The notes under the pieces were generated by a model. It was not told the origin of the DNA. It made no database searches and was given only the letters and a program-made list of their open reading frames with translations. A stretch of 64,000 nucleotides of DNA from Enchytraeus crypticus (Eukaryota > Annelida > Clitellata > Enchytraeida > Enchytraeidae), in NCBI GenBank assembly GCA_905160935.1, contig CAJHZI010000555.1, positions 735,001 through 799,000 on the forward strand. The letters run 5' to 3'. Shown here in pieces: positions 1 through 9,968 of this stretch (position 1 is the stretch's first letter; each line of letters opens with the position of its first letter). Both the position numbers and the translations under genes were made by a program.

Positions 1-1101
1 CTTTTGAGAGATCTAATAATATGCCAAGTGTCTTATTTTTATGTTTATGTTCAGTAGATAAAAAATTTACACTAGAGGAAAGAGCATCAGTGGTAGAATG
101 GCCGGATATAAAACCAAATTGATTTTCATTAAGGATTTCGTACTTATTTAGAAATGTAGTAATGCGTTTATGCATGATTTTCTCAAATATTTTACTTAAA
201 TTATTAAGGAGAGAAATTGGTCTATAATTTTCCACTAAGTCATGTTTACCCTTTTTATAGACAGGGATGACCTTGGCTAATTTGAAATTCTCAGGAAAGT
301 AGCCTAATTCAAGCGATTTATTAATGATAAAGGTAAGTGCTTGCAATGTAATCAGCAGATAATTGTAAAATTTTATTGGATAGAGTCATTGCCAGTAGAA
401 TAACTCTTATTCATGGAGTGAATGAAATTTAAGACTTCACTGTTGGAAGTTGGAGTTAGGAAAATAGAGTGTGGTAAGAAAACCCTGCTAAGAAAACTCT
501 GATATGATACATCATTTCGTGGGATCGCTTCTGCTAGCCGTATAATATTTTGTATTAAATATTTATTAAATTCTTCCGCAATGTCCTTGTTATTTCTAAT
601 AACATCAGTATTTGTAGTTAAGTGATCGATAGTCTGATTCTTAGTTATACCACAAAACCTGGTAATATTATTCAAAGTTCTCCAAATGTTCTTAATTGAA
701 TTAAATCTTATGTCTAATTTATTTCTATAATAACATTGACGTAAGTTTTTGATATCCTTATCAAGTATTTTTCGGTAATTTAGATAATTAGTTTTATCAA
801 GAGGTAAGTTAAATTTTTTGAAAGTATGGTATAGATTATTTTTTATTTTAATTCTAGACTTTAATTCTTTAGAGATCCTGGGTTTATCCTTATATGTTTT
901 ACGAGAGCATCGAATTAAAGGAAAGCTCAGCTCAGAGGCAGCAATTAAGGAATTCGTTAGATGAGTAGTAGCCTCATCAATATTAATCAAATTATAGATC
1001 GGTGTCCAGTCAGTTTTCGAGAGATGATCATGAAAGTTGTTAGTGTTTTGAGTGCTATAAATTCTAATGAAAGGGCGATCACAGTAGTTTAACTCTTTCA
1101 T
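1..1101 (-). mobile_element. LINE fragment (jockey/CR1-like), pre-RT and RT start
   Basis: On the minus strand the stretch 1101-373 encodes about 240 residues typical of the linker between endonuclease and reverse transcriptase. After one frameshift near 375 the same protein continues to the window edge with the RT finger motif YRPISLLNNLSKIFEKIM, then QFGFISGHSTTDAL, and stops at the start of motif A (LGILLDLSK). No endonuclease is visible upstream of 1101, so the copy looks 5'-truncated; the remainder lies outside the window. It is dead because of the frameshift. The clade is inferred from motif style only. Confidence 0.8.
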
Positions 1102-1836
1102 TTTTAGGATTCGCCTAATAGTGTAACACTGTGCTCTTCTATGAGCGAGACAATGCTCAACAGAGCTTACTTGTTATATTATATTATTGGCATTTAGTCT
1201 TTAACATTTATAGTAGGCTTTTATTTCAGTTACATATTGCGGAAAGGAAATCTATAGGCCAGCTTGCACAGCAATGTTCATAACATTTAAATGAGAATCG
1301 AGATTACGTTGACATTCTAAATGTCAACTAATTTAACACTGGCATTCGACGCAGTAGTTTCTTATTTACCTCTAACGTAATAATGCGGCTTAGGCGGTTC
1401 TAATCCTCAACACTGAATCCGTAGAACGGTCCCACGCACTTCTATCCTCAGATTAGAGGTCCAAGAAATGATCCCTAGCCCTTCCACGAGTCACGGTGAT
1501 AGGGGCAGTTGTTAAAGTGGGGGGGGGGGGGGGGGGGTGCAAGGGAACTCAGTTCCCCTAGTTCTCATTTTTTAAGTTTGTTCCCCTGATAGGGGCCTAT
1601 GTTAGATAGTAGGAGTTGGAATCGTTTATGGTACATCGCAGCACAGATATACAAACAATAGGAAACAGCATATAGTTAGATAAACAAATAACAATACAAA
1701 ATGAGTTCTGTAAATATACATATTTAATTATATTTATATAATAGTTTGAATTAATGAGTTCTGTAAATATACTACAGGGGGCCGAAAAACTCTCACCGTT
1801 CCCTTCGGTCTCAATTCAAGCTTTAGTCACTGGAAA
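1102..1836. other. No gene seen; poly-G tract
   Basis: I see no coding signal in this stretch. The only notable item is a run of about 19 G at 1519-1537, a likely slippage or assembly-sensitive site. Confidence 0.5.
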
Positions 1837-2158
1837 GGAGTAGGGATGAATGAGGATTACAAGGATAGGAGTAGGGATGAATGAGGATTACAAGGATAGG
1901 AGTAGGGATGAATGAGGATTACAAGGATAGGAGTAGGGATGAATGAGGATTACAAGGATAAGAGTAGGGATGAATGAGGATTACAAGGATAGGAGTAGGG
2001 ATGAATGAGGATTACAAGGATAGGAGTAGGGATGAATGAGGGTTACAAGGATAGGAGTAGAGATGAATAAGGGTTACAAGGATAGGAGTAGAGATGAATG
2101 AGGGTTACAAGGATAGGAGTAGGGATGAATGAGGGTTACAAGGATAGGGGTAGGGATG
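1837..2158. repeat. 31-bp minisatellite, about 10 copies
   Basis: The unit contains GGAGTAGGGATGAATGAGG and repeats head to tail about ten times, with a few A/G changes accumulating towards the right end. It carries no open frame of note. Confidence 0.9.
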
Positions 2159-3082
2159 GGAGGGCCCCTCAAATTTCAAAACCACCTCAAGATATATTTG
2201 TTATGTCTTCATAAAATCATAACATAATCTTAGTTTTACGAAACAATGGCTTTACTAACATCAACAACAATTATAATGCTACTGTCGTCAATGATAACAC
2301 TGGGCACTATCAAATAGCAGTATTTTAGACATCATCCAGCACTGGATAGACGACGAAGCCGACTGCGCATTGGACACCAGGTGGAGCTAAACTACGACAA
2401 CTCCACACAGATAATAAACTGGATGTTTGTTATAGGCGACATCTCCCGAGTGAACGTGACTCTACAAGTCTCTGACTTTTGTTTGACTCGATCGTTTGAG
2501 AAATATGGCAAAGAAAAATAATTGTGATAGTTTGAATTAAACCAACAACACCACACACACACACATACACACGCGCACGCACACATAGGCACACACAGTC
2601 AGGCACCCACTCAAGCATACACATGGAATATATTTCCTAAGAATGCACACTTCAATGTAGCGAAATAAAAATCATATTTTACCGATTTCCTACAAGAATT
2701 GTATCAGAAAATTCCACATATATTTAACATAGTACAAATGATAACGAACGAGATATTTTCTGATATCATAGTTTCAATTGTTCACTTCAATGACGACCCT
2801 GACATCATCCTTGTATGAGGAAACCGACGTTAAAACTTTATTATTATTATAATTTTCACAAATAGCATATTATTAGAATTTATGATTTGTTTTCACTCAA
2901 TGATTTACTCGCACATACACTTTGTCAACATTTTCTTACATATTACATGTACTTACAGTGTGTAACATATTTATAATGTGCTTACACACAGTATGCATGT
3001 AGCAAGTCGGAATAATGTATTAGTCATGCATTGAGCCGGTTAATTCTGCGGCTATTAATCTTATTTCTGTTTTGGAATGTTT
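2159..3082. other. Intergenic, small repeat pieces only
   Basis: No gene is visible. It holds a partial (minus) copy of the (TTG)n-tailed retroposon at 2262-2300, a CA-rich microsatellite at 2548-2600 and an L2/CR1-like LINE tail at 2791-2850. Confidence 0.5.
2791..2850 (+). mobile_element. L2/CR1-like LINE 3' tail, short copy
   Basis: The end CTGACATCATCC, then GAGGAAACCGACGTTAAA and a (TTA)n tail match the 3' end of the longer LINE at 20582-21175. Only about 60 bp are left. Confidence 0.6.
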
Positions 3083-3110
3083 CACTATATATATATATAT
3101 ATATATATAT
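3083..3110. repeat. (TA)n flanking the Polinton, left
   Basis: A TA microsatellite directly abuts the left terminal repeat; a longer one abuts the right end (17266-17317). The usual 6-bp target duplication would be hidden in it. Confidence 0.85.
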
Positions 3111-3690
3111 AAGTAGTATATAAATGACAGTTCACCGGCATGCAGGAAAAATTTCCTGAACGTTTTATAATTATAGGAGAAAATTAAAAAAATTTTGAAA
3201 AATATATTTTTCAAAATTTTTAAAAAGTTAAAAAATACTTTACTGCACGAGCTATAATTACAGTAGAATTTGAAAAAAAGTAAATCACTAGCATGATACC
3301 AACTTTTCCCTGAACGTTTTATAATTATAGGAGAAAATTAAAAAATTAAAAAATAAATATTTTTTGAAAAATATACAAACTTTTCCCTGAACAACTAATA
3401 ATTACAGTAGAAATGAAAAAAGTTAAAAAAGTACCAAAAATTCCCTTAATGTTCTATATTTATAGGAAAAATAAAAAAAAGTTAAAAAGTTAAAAAAATA
3501 TTTTCACTTTTTCCTGCATTACATATATTTACAGGAAAATTTGAAAGAAGTAAATATACAGATTCATAAAAAACAGCCCACTGCATGTCCTACAATTCTA
3601 GTAGAAATCGAAAATGTTAAATATTTGATCATAAAGTCTATTTTTCCCTGCATGGTCTATAATTCTAGTAGAAATTGAAAAAGTTAAAAT
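3111..3690 (+). repeat. Polinton left terminal inverted repeat
   Basis: The outer part (3111-3287) is almost identical to the complement of 17091-17265. Inwards the match continues less cleanly through a chain of related sub-units to about 3690. Each sub-unit has a core like CTATAATTACAGTAGAAAT, then an A-rich stretch and a word such as CCCTGAACG or CCTGCA. Confidence 0.9.
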
Positions 3691-3721
3691 AATTTTATAA
3701 AATTTCAAAATGATATAATGA

Positions 3722-3757
3722 AAAAATTTCTTAAATAAAATATTTTTATATAATAAA
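3722..3757 (+). promoter_or_regulatory. Shared upstream AT motif, copy 1
   Basis: The core ATTTCTTAAATAAAATATTT lies just before the start codon at 3758 and recurs before the genes at 4173 and, in altered form, 4586. Its place and conservation suggest a promoter of the left gene block; this is inference. Confidence 0.5.
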
Positions 3758-4090
3758 ATGACAAACAACTCCACATCCACTCCAATTACCAAATTTCAAG
3801 ATCTAGAAGTTGATGAAGCATATCTTGTTAACCATATTAAACCAATAAAGAGTACATATGGTGAATCATATATACTGAAAGTAATAAAAAATGGTGAAGA
3901 TAATACTATTGAAGTCTTTTCAACGAAATCTATTAACGATTATATAAAAGCAAAGAAGATTGAAAAATATCCTAAGCAATTTGAATTTTTAGTAAGAAAA
4001 ATCATTAAAGGAAAATTTATTGGAAAACTATACGCAGAAATTGATGGTTTCAATAACAGAGAGAATGCAGGTTTTATAGAATTGAAGTAG
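3758..4090 (+). CDS. Polinton small protein, possible OB-fold
   Basis: A 110-residue protein, rich in Lys, Ile and Glu, first gene of the left block. The pattern around residues 12-42 (FQDLEVDEAYLV, then STYGESYIL) and the later beta-rich stretches resemble small OB-fold single-strand DNA-binding proteins that contain a YG-E turn, which would suit an element replicated by protein-primed polymerase. I see no diagnostic residue, so this is a weak structural guess. The start at 3758 follows the shared upstream AT motif. Confidence 0.65.
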   Translation: MTNNSTSTPITKFQDLEVDEAYLVNHIKPIKSTYGESYILKVIKNGEDNTIEVFSTKSINDYIKAKKIEKYPKQFEFLVRKIIKGKFIGKLYAEIDGFNNRENAGFIELK

Positions 4091-4135
4091 TCAGATATTT
4101 GATAATACAATTTTATAAGATATAAAATTATTTTG

Positions 4136-4172
4136 TAAAAAATTTCTTAAATAAAATATTTTTCTATATAAA
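4136..4172 (+). promoter_or_regulatory. Shared upstream AT motif, copy 2
   Basis: Repeats the core seen at 3722-3757 and ends TTTTTCTATATAAAATG into the next start codon. The TCTATA word is like the TCTA-type late promoter of Mavirus; that link is inference. Confidence 0.5.
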
Positions 4173-4487
4173 ATGTCAAAGAAGGATCACATAATGCTCA
4201 AAAGATTCAATGAATTAATTCAATGGTATGAACCTGATATAAAAGGTGTTTCAAAAATATCAGCGAATCTGTTGGATAGTCTTAAAAATTTTATTATTAA
4301 CTCCAGCTGTACTACTTGCAGTGACAGTGATGAAAAGGAAGAAAAAACTGAAGTAGTTATTACAAATTATCCTTCAAAAATTTGGACATGTGATATGTGT
4401 AATGAAACGTACACTAATAAATATAAAACACTTCACCTAAAGTCTAAAAAGCATAAGAGAAGGTTGGAAGAAGCACAGAACCAATAA
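4173..4487 (+). CDS. Polinton small zinc-finger protein
   Basis: A 104-residue protein. The C-terminal part (about residues 68-98) has one C2H2 finger of the matrin/U1 type: WTCDMCNETYTNKY followed by LHLKSKKHKRR. The N-terminal part is helical with no clear domain. A single finger with a basic tail suggests nucleic-acid binding, perhaps in replication or transcription of the element. It is followed at once by a perfect hairpin (4486-4516) whose left arm overlaps the stop codon. Confidence 0.75.
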   Translation: MSKKDHIMLKRFNELIQWYEPDIKGVSKISANLLDSLKNFIINSSCTTCSDSDEKEEKTEVVITNYPSKIWTCDMCNETYTNKYKTLHLKSKKHKRRLEEAQNQ

Positions 4488-4516
4488 TTATATATCATTT
4501 ACTGTGATATATAATT
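4486..4516 (+). terminator. Intergenic hairpin 1 of the Polinton
   Basis: Perfect 12-bp stem, left arm AATTATATATCA, loop of 7. The stem sequence is the same as that at 10403-10433. It sits directly at the end of the zinc-finger gene, so a role in ending or processing transcripts is likely but inferred. Confidence 0.6.
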
Positions 4517-4534
4517 GGTACTGAACTTTGAAAA

Positions 4535-4585
4535 AATAATGAAAAAAATTATTTAAAGAAAAAATATTTTCTCTATAATAAAATA
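4535..4585 (+). promoter_or_regulatory. Upstream AT motif of the polymerase gene
   Basis: A diverged form of the shared motif: ATTATTTAAAGAAAAAATAT, then TTTTCTCTATAATAAAATA before the start at 4586. Confidence 0.4.
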
Positions 4586-7500
4586 ATGACAGCCAATGCA
4601 AATATGACAGTAAAACAATTACGTGAAATTGCAAAAGAACAAAATATTAAAGGTTACTGGAACATGAAAAAATCTGTACTGCTAGAAAAATTGAATATTA
4701 AAAATGAAATAAAAAGCGAACCAATGTCTGATATACTTATTTCTGATGTAAAAGCTCCTAACATTAAAAATATCACTAAAATTAAAAGTGAATCAATACT
4801 CGATGAACCAATCCCTGAAATAAAATCATCAATATTAAATCCTAAAAAGCTTTTATCTCCCATAGGATCGATCAAAAATAGTGTACAAACGCTAAAGAGT
4901 ATGGCTCATGAAGCCTACAATACAATTCAAACGAAATTCAATGCTTTCATTAAATTTATTGAAGAGTATAAACCTCCCAAACCAAAGGTATCCAAATTTG
5001 TAAAGAAAATATTAAAACTGTATGACAAGACTGATTCTTTTGAAGTACATGAAAGTAAATCAGGTTTGAAAAAATTTGCAAAAGAATACAAAATAAATGG
5101 AATAGGAGGTTACGATCCAGATAGATTTTTAGATAGTGCTAAAGAATCAATTATAAATTTACTTGCTAGCAAACGGCAGACCAAAGTTATAATGACTTTA
5201 AACTGCCTAATGTCAAAAGTTGATATTAAAACAGGAGAAGAAAATTTAAAGCCTGCCTCATTTAAATCTAAAACGGAAGTGAATTTAAAAGCAACCGACG
5301 TAAACAAAGTATTCAAACGAATGAAGCAACGAGCAATGGAGTCTCTTGCTAACTTTCAAATGCAAGGAAGTAACTGGGTGTTTCGATCAGTTATTGATTT
5401 GAGAATGCATACAGTCAAGTACAGACCTCTTAGAGGTTCATCATACATAGATTTACCAAAGAAATTGAAAGATAAAAAGGCAATTATTAATTTGAAAAAC
5501 AAAGATGATCAGTGTTTTAAGTGGGCAGTTGCGCGTGCATTGAATCCTAAAGAAAGTCAATTAAATCCTGAAAGAATTGACAACAGTCTTAGAAAACAAG
5601 CTGAACTTTTGAATTTTAGTGGAATAAGTTTCCCAATGGCATTAAGCGATATTGATAGATTTGAAAGACAAAATAAGAAAATTTCCGTGAATGTTTTAGG
5701 ATATGAAAATGATGTATATACACTCAGGATCAGTAAATATGAAAGAAAACATCAAGTGGTATTGCTCTTAATTTCAGAAGATGAAAATCAACATTATTGC
5801 CTAGTAAAAAGTCTAAGCAGATTGTTATCATCTCAAATAAGTAAGCATGATGGTAAATGCTATTTTTGCTTAAGATGTTTTATTAGCTATCCAACAGAAA
5901 AGTCCCTTAGTAAACATAAAAAGGAATGTAAAAAAAATGCTCCCACAAAAGTTAAACTACCTGAACCGAATACTATGTTGAGTTTTACTAATTACAATAG
6001 AACGATGAAAGTACCTTTTGTTGTTTATGCCGATTTTGAATCATTCAATAAACCAGTACATTCTTGTCAACCTTCTTCAAATAAATCATACACAAATAAG
6101 TATCAAAAGCACACCCCTAGCTCATTTTGTTATTACATTAAATGTTTTGATGATACTCTGTACTCCAACGCTCCAGTTACGTTTACAGCAACCTCAGAGG
6201 ACGACGATGTTGCTCAGAAATTCATAGATAGTTTAGAAGAGGATATCAAAGCAATATATAATAAATTTAAGTTTCGTAAAAAAATGATCATTACAAAAAG
6301 AGATCAAGATAAATTTAATAATGCTACTAAATGCCATATATGTGATGAAAAATTAAAGAAAGATCGAGTAAGAGATCATTGCCATCTTAATGGACTATAT
6401 AGAGGTGCTGCACATAATAAATGCAATCTAAATTACAAAGTCCCAAAATTTATTCCAGTACTATTTCACAATCTCTCTGGGTATGATGGCCATTTATTTA
6501 TCAAGAAACTACGCGGAAAAGAAGGTGAAAATATAAAATGCATACCCATTAATGAGGAAAAGTACATATCATTTAGTAAAGAAGTAATTGTCGATACATT
6601 CATAAAAGATGGGAAAGAAATGCATGTTAAACGTGAACTGAGATTTTTAGATAGTTTCAGTTTTATGTCCTCCAGTCTTGAATCACTCTCAAAAAATCTT
6701 CACAAAGACCAGTATAAAAATTTGAATAGATTTTATTCTGGAAAACAAAGAGATCTTCTAGTAGTTAAGGGTATTTATCCATACGATTATGTAGATTCAA
6801 TTGTACGCCTCAATGAAACTAAACTACCTCCAAAGCATGTATTTTATTCAAAATTATATGATTCTGATATTAGCAACGAGGACTATGAGCATGCAGAAAA
6901 TGTATGGAAAGAATTTAGCTGTCGTTCACTAAGAGAGTATCATGATATCTATAATGTTTCAGATGTCCTTTTGTTAGCTGATATATTTGAAAATTTTAGA
7001 GATGTATGCATGTCTAATTATAAATTAGATCCCGCATGGTATTATACGTCTCCAGGCTTAGCTTGGGATGCTGCTCTAAAAATGACAAAAGTTAATTTGG
7101 AGCTCCTCAGTGATTATGATATGCTACTCATGATTAGACGCGGAGTACGTGGTGGAATATGCACTATATCAAATCGATATGGAAAAGCCAATAATAAATA
7201 CATGGGTGAAGCGTTTGATAAAAACAAACCATCATCTTTTTTGGCATATCTAGATTGTAATAATTTATATGGAGTAGGAATGCGAAAAAAATTACCTACC
7301 CACGGATTTAAATGGATGACTAATGATGAATTGAATAACTGGAAAAATAAAAGTTGCATATTAGAGGTTGACCTAAAATATTCAAAAAAACTGCATGATC
7401 TTCATAATGATTATCCACTTGCTCCTGAATGTATAAAGCCTGAAGGATCTACAGTAAATAAATTAATTCCAAATTTAAACAATAAGAAAAAATACGTTGT

Positions 7501-8449
7501 TCATTATGAAACTTTAAAATTATATGAACGCCTAGGATTGAAAATAACCAAAATTCACAGAGGAATAAAATTTAAAGAGAGTGAATGGCTGAAAGAGTAT
7601 ATAGACCTCAATACAGAATTGAGAACAAAAGCATGCAATGATTTTGACAAGGATTTCTTCAAACTGATGAACAATTCAGTCTTTGGCAAAACTATGGAAA
7701 ATATTGAAAAGAGAGTGGATGTTAGATTAGTCACAGATGCTATAAAAGCGTCGAAACTAGCATCAAAACCTAATTTTGATCATTGTACAATCTTTGACGA
7801 AAACTTGATTGCTATTAATATGAAAAGAACAGAGCTAGTGTACAATAAACCAATCTACTTAGGCATGTGCATACTTGATTTAAGTAAAACAATAATGTAC
7901 GATTTTCATTACAACTACATCAAAAATAAATATAACAAGAGAGCAAAGCTTTTATTCACTGATACTGACTCTTTGATGTATGAAATTTTAACTGATGATT
8001 TTTATAAGGACATTAGTGGAGACATTAAAACAAAATTCGATACAAGTGAGTATCCACAGAATCATCCTTCTGGCATAAAATCGGGGCAAAACAAGAAAGT
8101 TTTGGGAATGTTCAAAGACGAAGCAGCGGGGAGACAAATAGAAGAGTTTGTAGGCTTAAGAGCAAAGCTATATTCTTATAAAATGCTTGAAGGAGATGAT
8201 CATAAGAAGTGCAAGGGTATTAAGAAGAATGTTGTCAACAAAACAATCACTCATGAGGATTATAAAAAGTGTTTGCTTAGTGGAGAGGAACAAAGGAGAA
8301 AAATGAAGGTTATAAGAAGCCATTTTCATGATATATATTCAGAGGAGATTAATAAAATAGCATTGTCTGCCGATGACGATAAACGTATAATAATGGATGA
8401 TGGAATACATACATTAGCTTATGGACATTATAAACTTACATGTACGTGA
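4586..8449 (+). CDS. Polinton protein-primed family B DNA polymerase
   Basis: A 1287-residue polymerase that would copy the element from its ends. The N-terminus (about 6-38) looks like a SAP/HeH DNA-binding fold (MTVKQLREIAKEQNIKGYW). A C2H2-like finger sits near 425 (CYFCLRCF). Exonuclease motif I is YADFESF near 480, and a Cys/His cluster like recombination endonuclease VII follows near 582 (CHICDEKL, then DHCHLNGLYRG). Exonuclease motif II is HNLSGYDGHLF near 627. Polymerase motif A is YLDCNNLYG near 887, motif B NNSVFGKTMEN near 1028 and motif C FTDTDSLMYE near 1124. Length and order match the Polinton family. The long N-terminal region may include the terminal-protein part, as suggested for the family. 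Confidence 0.95.
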   Translation: MTANANMTVKQLREIAKEQNIKGYWNMKKSVLLEKLNIKNEIKSEPMSDILISDVKAPNIKNITKIKSESILDEPIPEIKSSILNPKKLLSPIGSIKNSVQTLKSMAHEAYNTIQTKFNAFIKFIEEYKPPKPKVSKFVKKILKLYDKTDSFEVHESKSGLKKFAKEYKINGIGGYDPDRFLDSAKESIINLLASKRQTKVIMTLNCLMSKVDIKTGEENLKPASFKSKTEVNLKATDVNKVFKRMKQRAMESLANFQMQGSNWVFRSVIDLRMHTVKYRPLRGSSYIDLPKKLKDKKAIINLKNKDDQCFKWAVARALNPKESQLNPERIDNSLRKQAELLNFSGISFPMALSDIDRFERQNKKISVNVLGYENDVYTLRISKYERKHQVVLLLISEDENQHYCLVKSLSRLLSSQISKHDGKCYFCLRCFISYPTEKSLSKHKKECKKNAPTKVKLPEPNTMLSFTNYNRTMKVPFVVYADFESFNKPVHSCQPSSNKSYTNKYQKHTPSSFCYYIKCFDDTLYSNAPVTFTATSEDDDVAQKFIDSLEEDIKAIYNKFKFRKKMIITKRDQDKFNNATKCHICDEKLKKDRVRDHCHLNGLYRGAAHNKCNLNYKVPKFIPVLFHNLSGYDGHLFIKKLRGKEGENIKCIPINEEKYISFSKEVIVDTFIKDGKEMHVKRELRFLDSFSFMSSSLESLSKNLHKDQYKNLNRFYSGKQRDLLVVKGIYPYDYVDSIVRLNETKLPPKHVFYSKLYDSDISNEDYEHAENVWKEFSCRSLREYHDIYNVSDVLLLADIFENFRDVCMSNYKLDPAWYYTSPGLAWDAALKMTKVNLELLSDYDMLLMIRRGVRGGICTISNRYGKANNKYMGEAFDKNKPSSFLAYLDCNNLYGVGMRKKLPTHGFKWMTNDELNNWKNKSCILEVDLKYSKKLHDLHNDYPLAPECIKPEGSTVNKLIPNLNNKKKYVVHYETLKLYERLGLKITKIHRGIKFKESEWLKEYIDLNTELRTKACNDFDKDFFKLMNNSVFGKTMENIEKRVDVRLVTDAIKASKLASKPNFDHCTIFDENLIAINMKRTELVYNKPIYLGMCILDLSKTIMYDFHYNYIKNKYNKRAKLLFTDTDSLMYEILTDDFYKDISGDIKTKFDTSEYPQNHPSGIKSGQNKKVLGMFKDEAAGRQIEEFVGLRAKLYSYKMLEGDDHKKCKGIKKNVVNKTITHEDYKKCLLSGEEQRRKMKVIRSHFHDIYSEEINKIALSADDDKRIIMDDGIHTLAYGHYKLTCT

Positions 8450-8503
8450 ACATGCAGAGTCAAAAAATAAACCATAAAAGTTAAAAAATAATTTTATAAA
8501 AGA

Positions 8504-8899
8504 ATGCATAACAGTCCTACTACCTTGTCTGAAAAAGCTAAACAATATCTCAACCAGAGACTGATAGCGTCTCAGGAAAAAATTCAGAAACTAAAACGAA
8601 AAAGAAGAATAATAAAAATTGTATACTATACATCGGTTATATCTTCGGTATCTGTTTCAACGATAATTGCATCACTGACAAGTATTGTAGGAATACCACC
8701 GATTACAATAACTGTATTATCCATTACCTCTGGCATACTGACAAGCCTTTCAGCTAAGTTTAATATACAGAACAAACAGCATGAAATAAATAAAGCAATC
8801 GAAAAACTGCACAAAATTGAAATCAAACTTCAGCAAGTCATTTTATGCAACGGCAATTTCTCACAAGAAGACTATAATCAGCTGTTGAAGGAATATTAG
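8504..8899 (+). CDS. Polinton small membrane protein
   Basis: A 131-residue protein with a basic N-terminal helix (residues about 10-38, many Lys and Arg), two closely spaced hydrophobic segments (about 40-60 and 65-82) and a C-terminal amphipathic helix (about 88-115). It is a likely helical-hairpin membrane protein. Function unknown; no family recognised. It is the last gene of the left block and meets the minus-strand block at a hairpin (8900-8931). Confidence 0.65.
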   Translation: MHNSPTTLSEKAKQYLNQRLIASQEKIQKLKRKRRIIKIVYYTSVISSVSVSTIIASLTSIVGIPPITITVLSITSGILTSLSAKFNIQNKQHEINKAIEKLHKIEIKLQQVILCNGNFSQEDYNQLLKEY

Positions 8900-8931
8900 A
8901 ATTTTATAACACATTGTAGTGTTATAAAATT
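8900..8931. terminator. Intergenic hairpin 2, between convergent genes
   Basis: Perfect 13-bp stem, left arm AATTTTATAACAC, loop of 6. It lies exactly between two converging genes, as a two-way terminator would. Confidence 0.65.
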
Positions 8932-8941
8932 ACCCGTAGGC

Positions 8942-9958
8942 CTACTGTAGTAACGACTCGTCAATGTGTATATAGCCTATCTGTATCAATGTCAAATTCT
9001 TTTGTGTGATTAGTTCCAGTGCTGCATCTTTACGATTGGGATTAATTCGATTAGCTAGTTCATTAACTATTCTAAAGCATTTTTTGCGTATTGACCCATT
9101 AATTAATGTGTCAAGCAGTTTTTCTTTCAATAAATTTCGCTTAAGTTGCATAAAGAAACTTTCACTTAGATCTTCAATAATTTTTAAAATTATTAATTTT
9201 AGTTCACGAACAAATATAAACTTTTTAAATTCGTCAAAAACGTCCTCAGAACTAAACATATCTGAGATTATTCCAGATAAAATAATAGCTTTGGCATACC
9301 TTGAATTAAAATAACTCACATACTTTTGCACAGTAGGATCGTTGTTTAAGACTACTGACACTTCATTTGCAATAGCGACTAATTTCTTATAACTAATCTC
9401 ATCATTCTGGTTTACATGTTGCACATACATTCGACTAACAACATCATATGAATCGATTGGAAACATAACGTCTGAGATAGTATTCCAATTCATACTAATT
9501 TTACCATTCATATCACCTCCCGTAATATTAAGTTTTGTAGCTAACTCTCTCGAAACTGCATCAGCCATATTCTCAAAATCATGTCTTACAGTGTTCAACA
9601 AACTATCTGATGATATGTCGCAATATTCTTTCGTAGCACAGTCTTGATTATTAATTGGATTTCTGATATTTAGCAGTCCATTATTATTCATATTGAGATC
9701 CCCATGCATTGTATCACCACTATTAGATATTTTTGTACTTATATTCGAATCTACGTAATTTTTAGTTGCAGCATCTTGGATATCAGTAGGGTCTAGCACA
9801 TTAATCAGCTTGTGTGAGTCTAAATTTATATTTTCTATGGCAGTGTTAGCTCCATCTCGTCTAAGAAACGTATTTAACGCTTGGTATAAAGTAACACCTT
9901 CAGCAGTGGTTCTCTGTGCATATCCGGTATCAGTATGTCCAAACTTATCGACAGACAT
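8942..9958 (-). CDS. Polinton phage tail-fibre-like protein
   Basis: A 338-residue protein. The N-terminal half has at least two repeats of the type found in tailed-phage fibre stalks: INLDSHKLINVLDPTDIQDA with ATKNYVD (about residues 43-70), then LNMNNNGLLNIRNPINNQDC with ATKEYCD (about 88-114); a third, weaker unit follows near 158-180. Such repeats form trimeric beta-rich shafts in phages. The C-terminal half is helical and unrecognised. Its place beside protease and capsid genes suggests a virion surface or fibre protein. Fibre-like function is inference; the repeat similarity is seen. Confidence 0.7.
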   Translation of the reverse strand: MSVDKFGHTDTGYAQRTTAEGVTLYQALNTFLRRDGANTAIENINLDSHKLINVLDPTDIQDAATKNYVDSNISTKISNSGDTMHGDLNMNNNGLLNIRNPINNQDCATKEYCDISSDSLLNTVRHDFENMADAVSRELATKLNITGGDMNGKISMNWNTISDVMFPIDSYDVVSRMYVQHVNQNDEISYKKLVAIANEVSVVLNNDPTVQKYVSYFNSRYAKAIILSGIISDMFSSEDVFDEFKKFIFVRELKLIILKIIEDLSESFFMQLKRNLLKEKLLDTLINGSIRKKCFRIVNELANRINPNRKDAALELITQKNLTLIQIGYIHIDESLLQ

Positions 9959-9968
9959 TTTTATTTTA

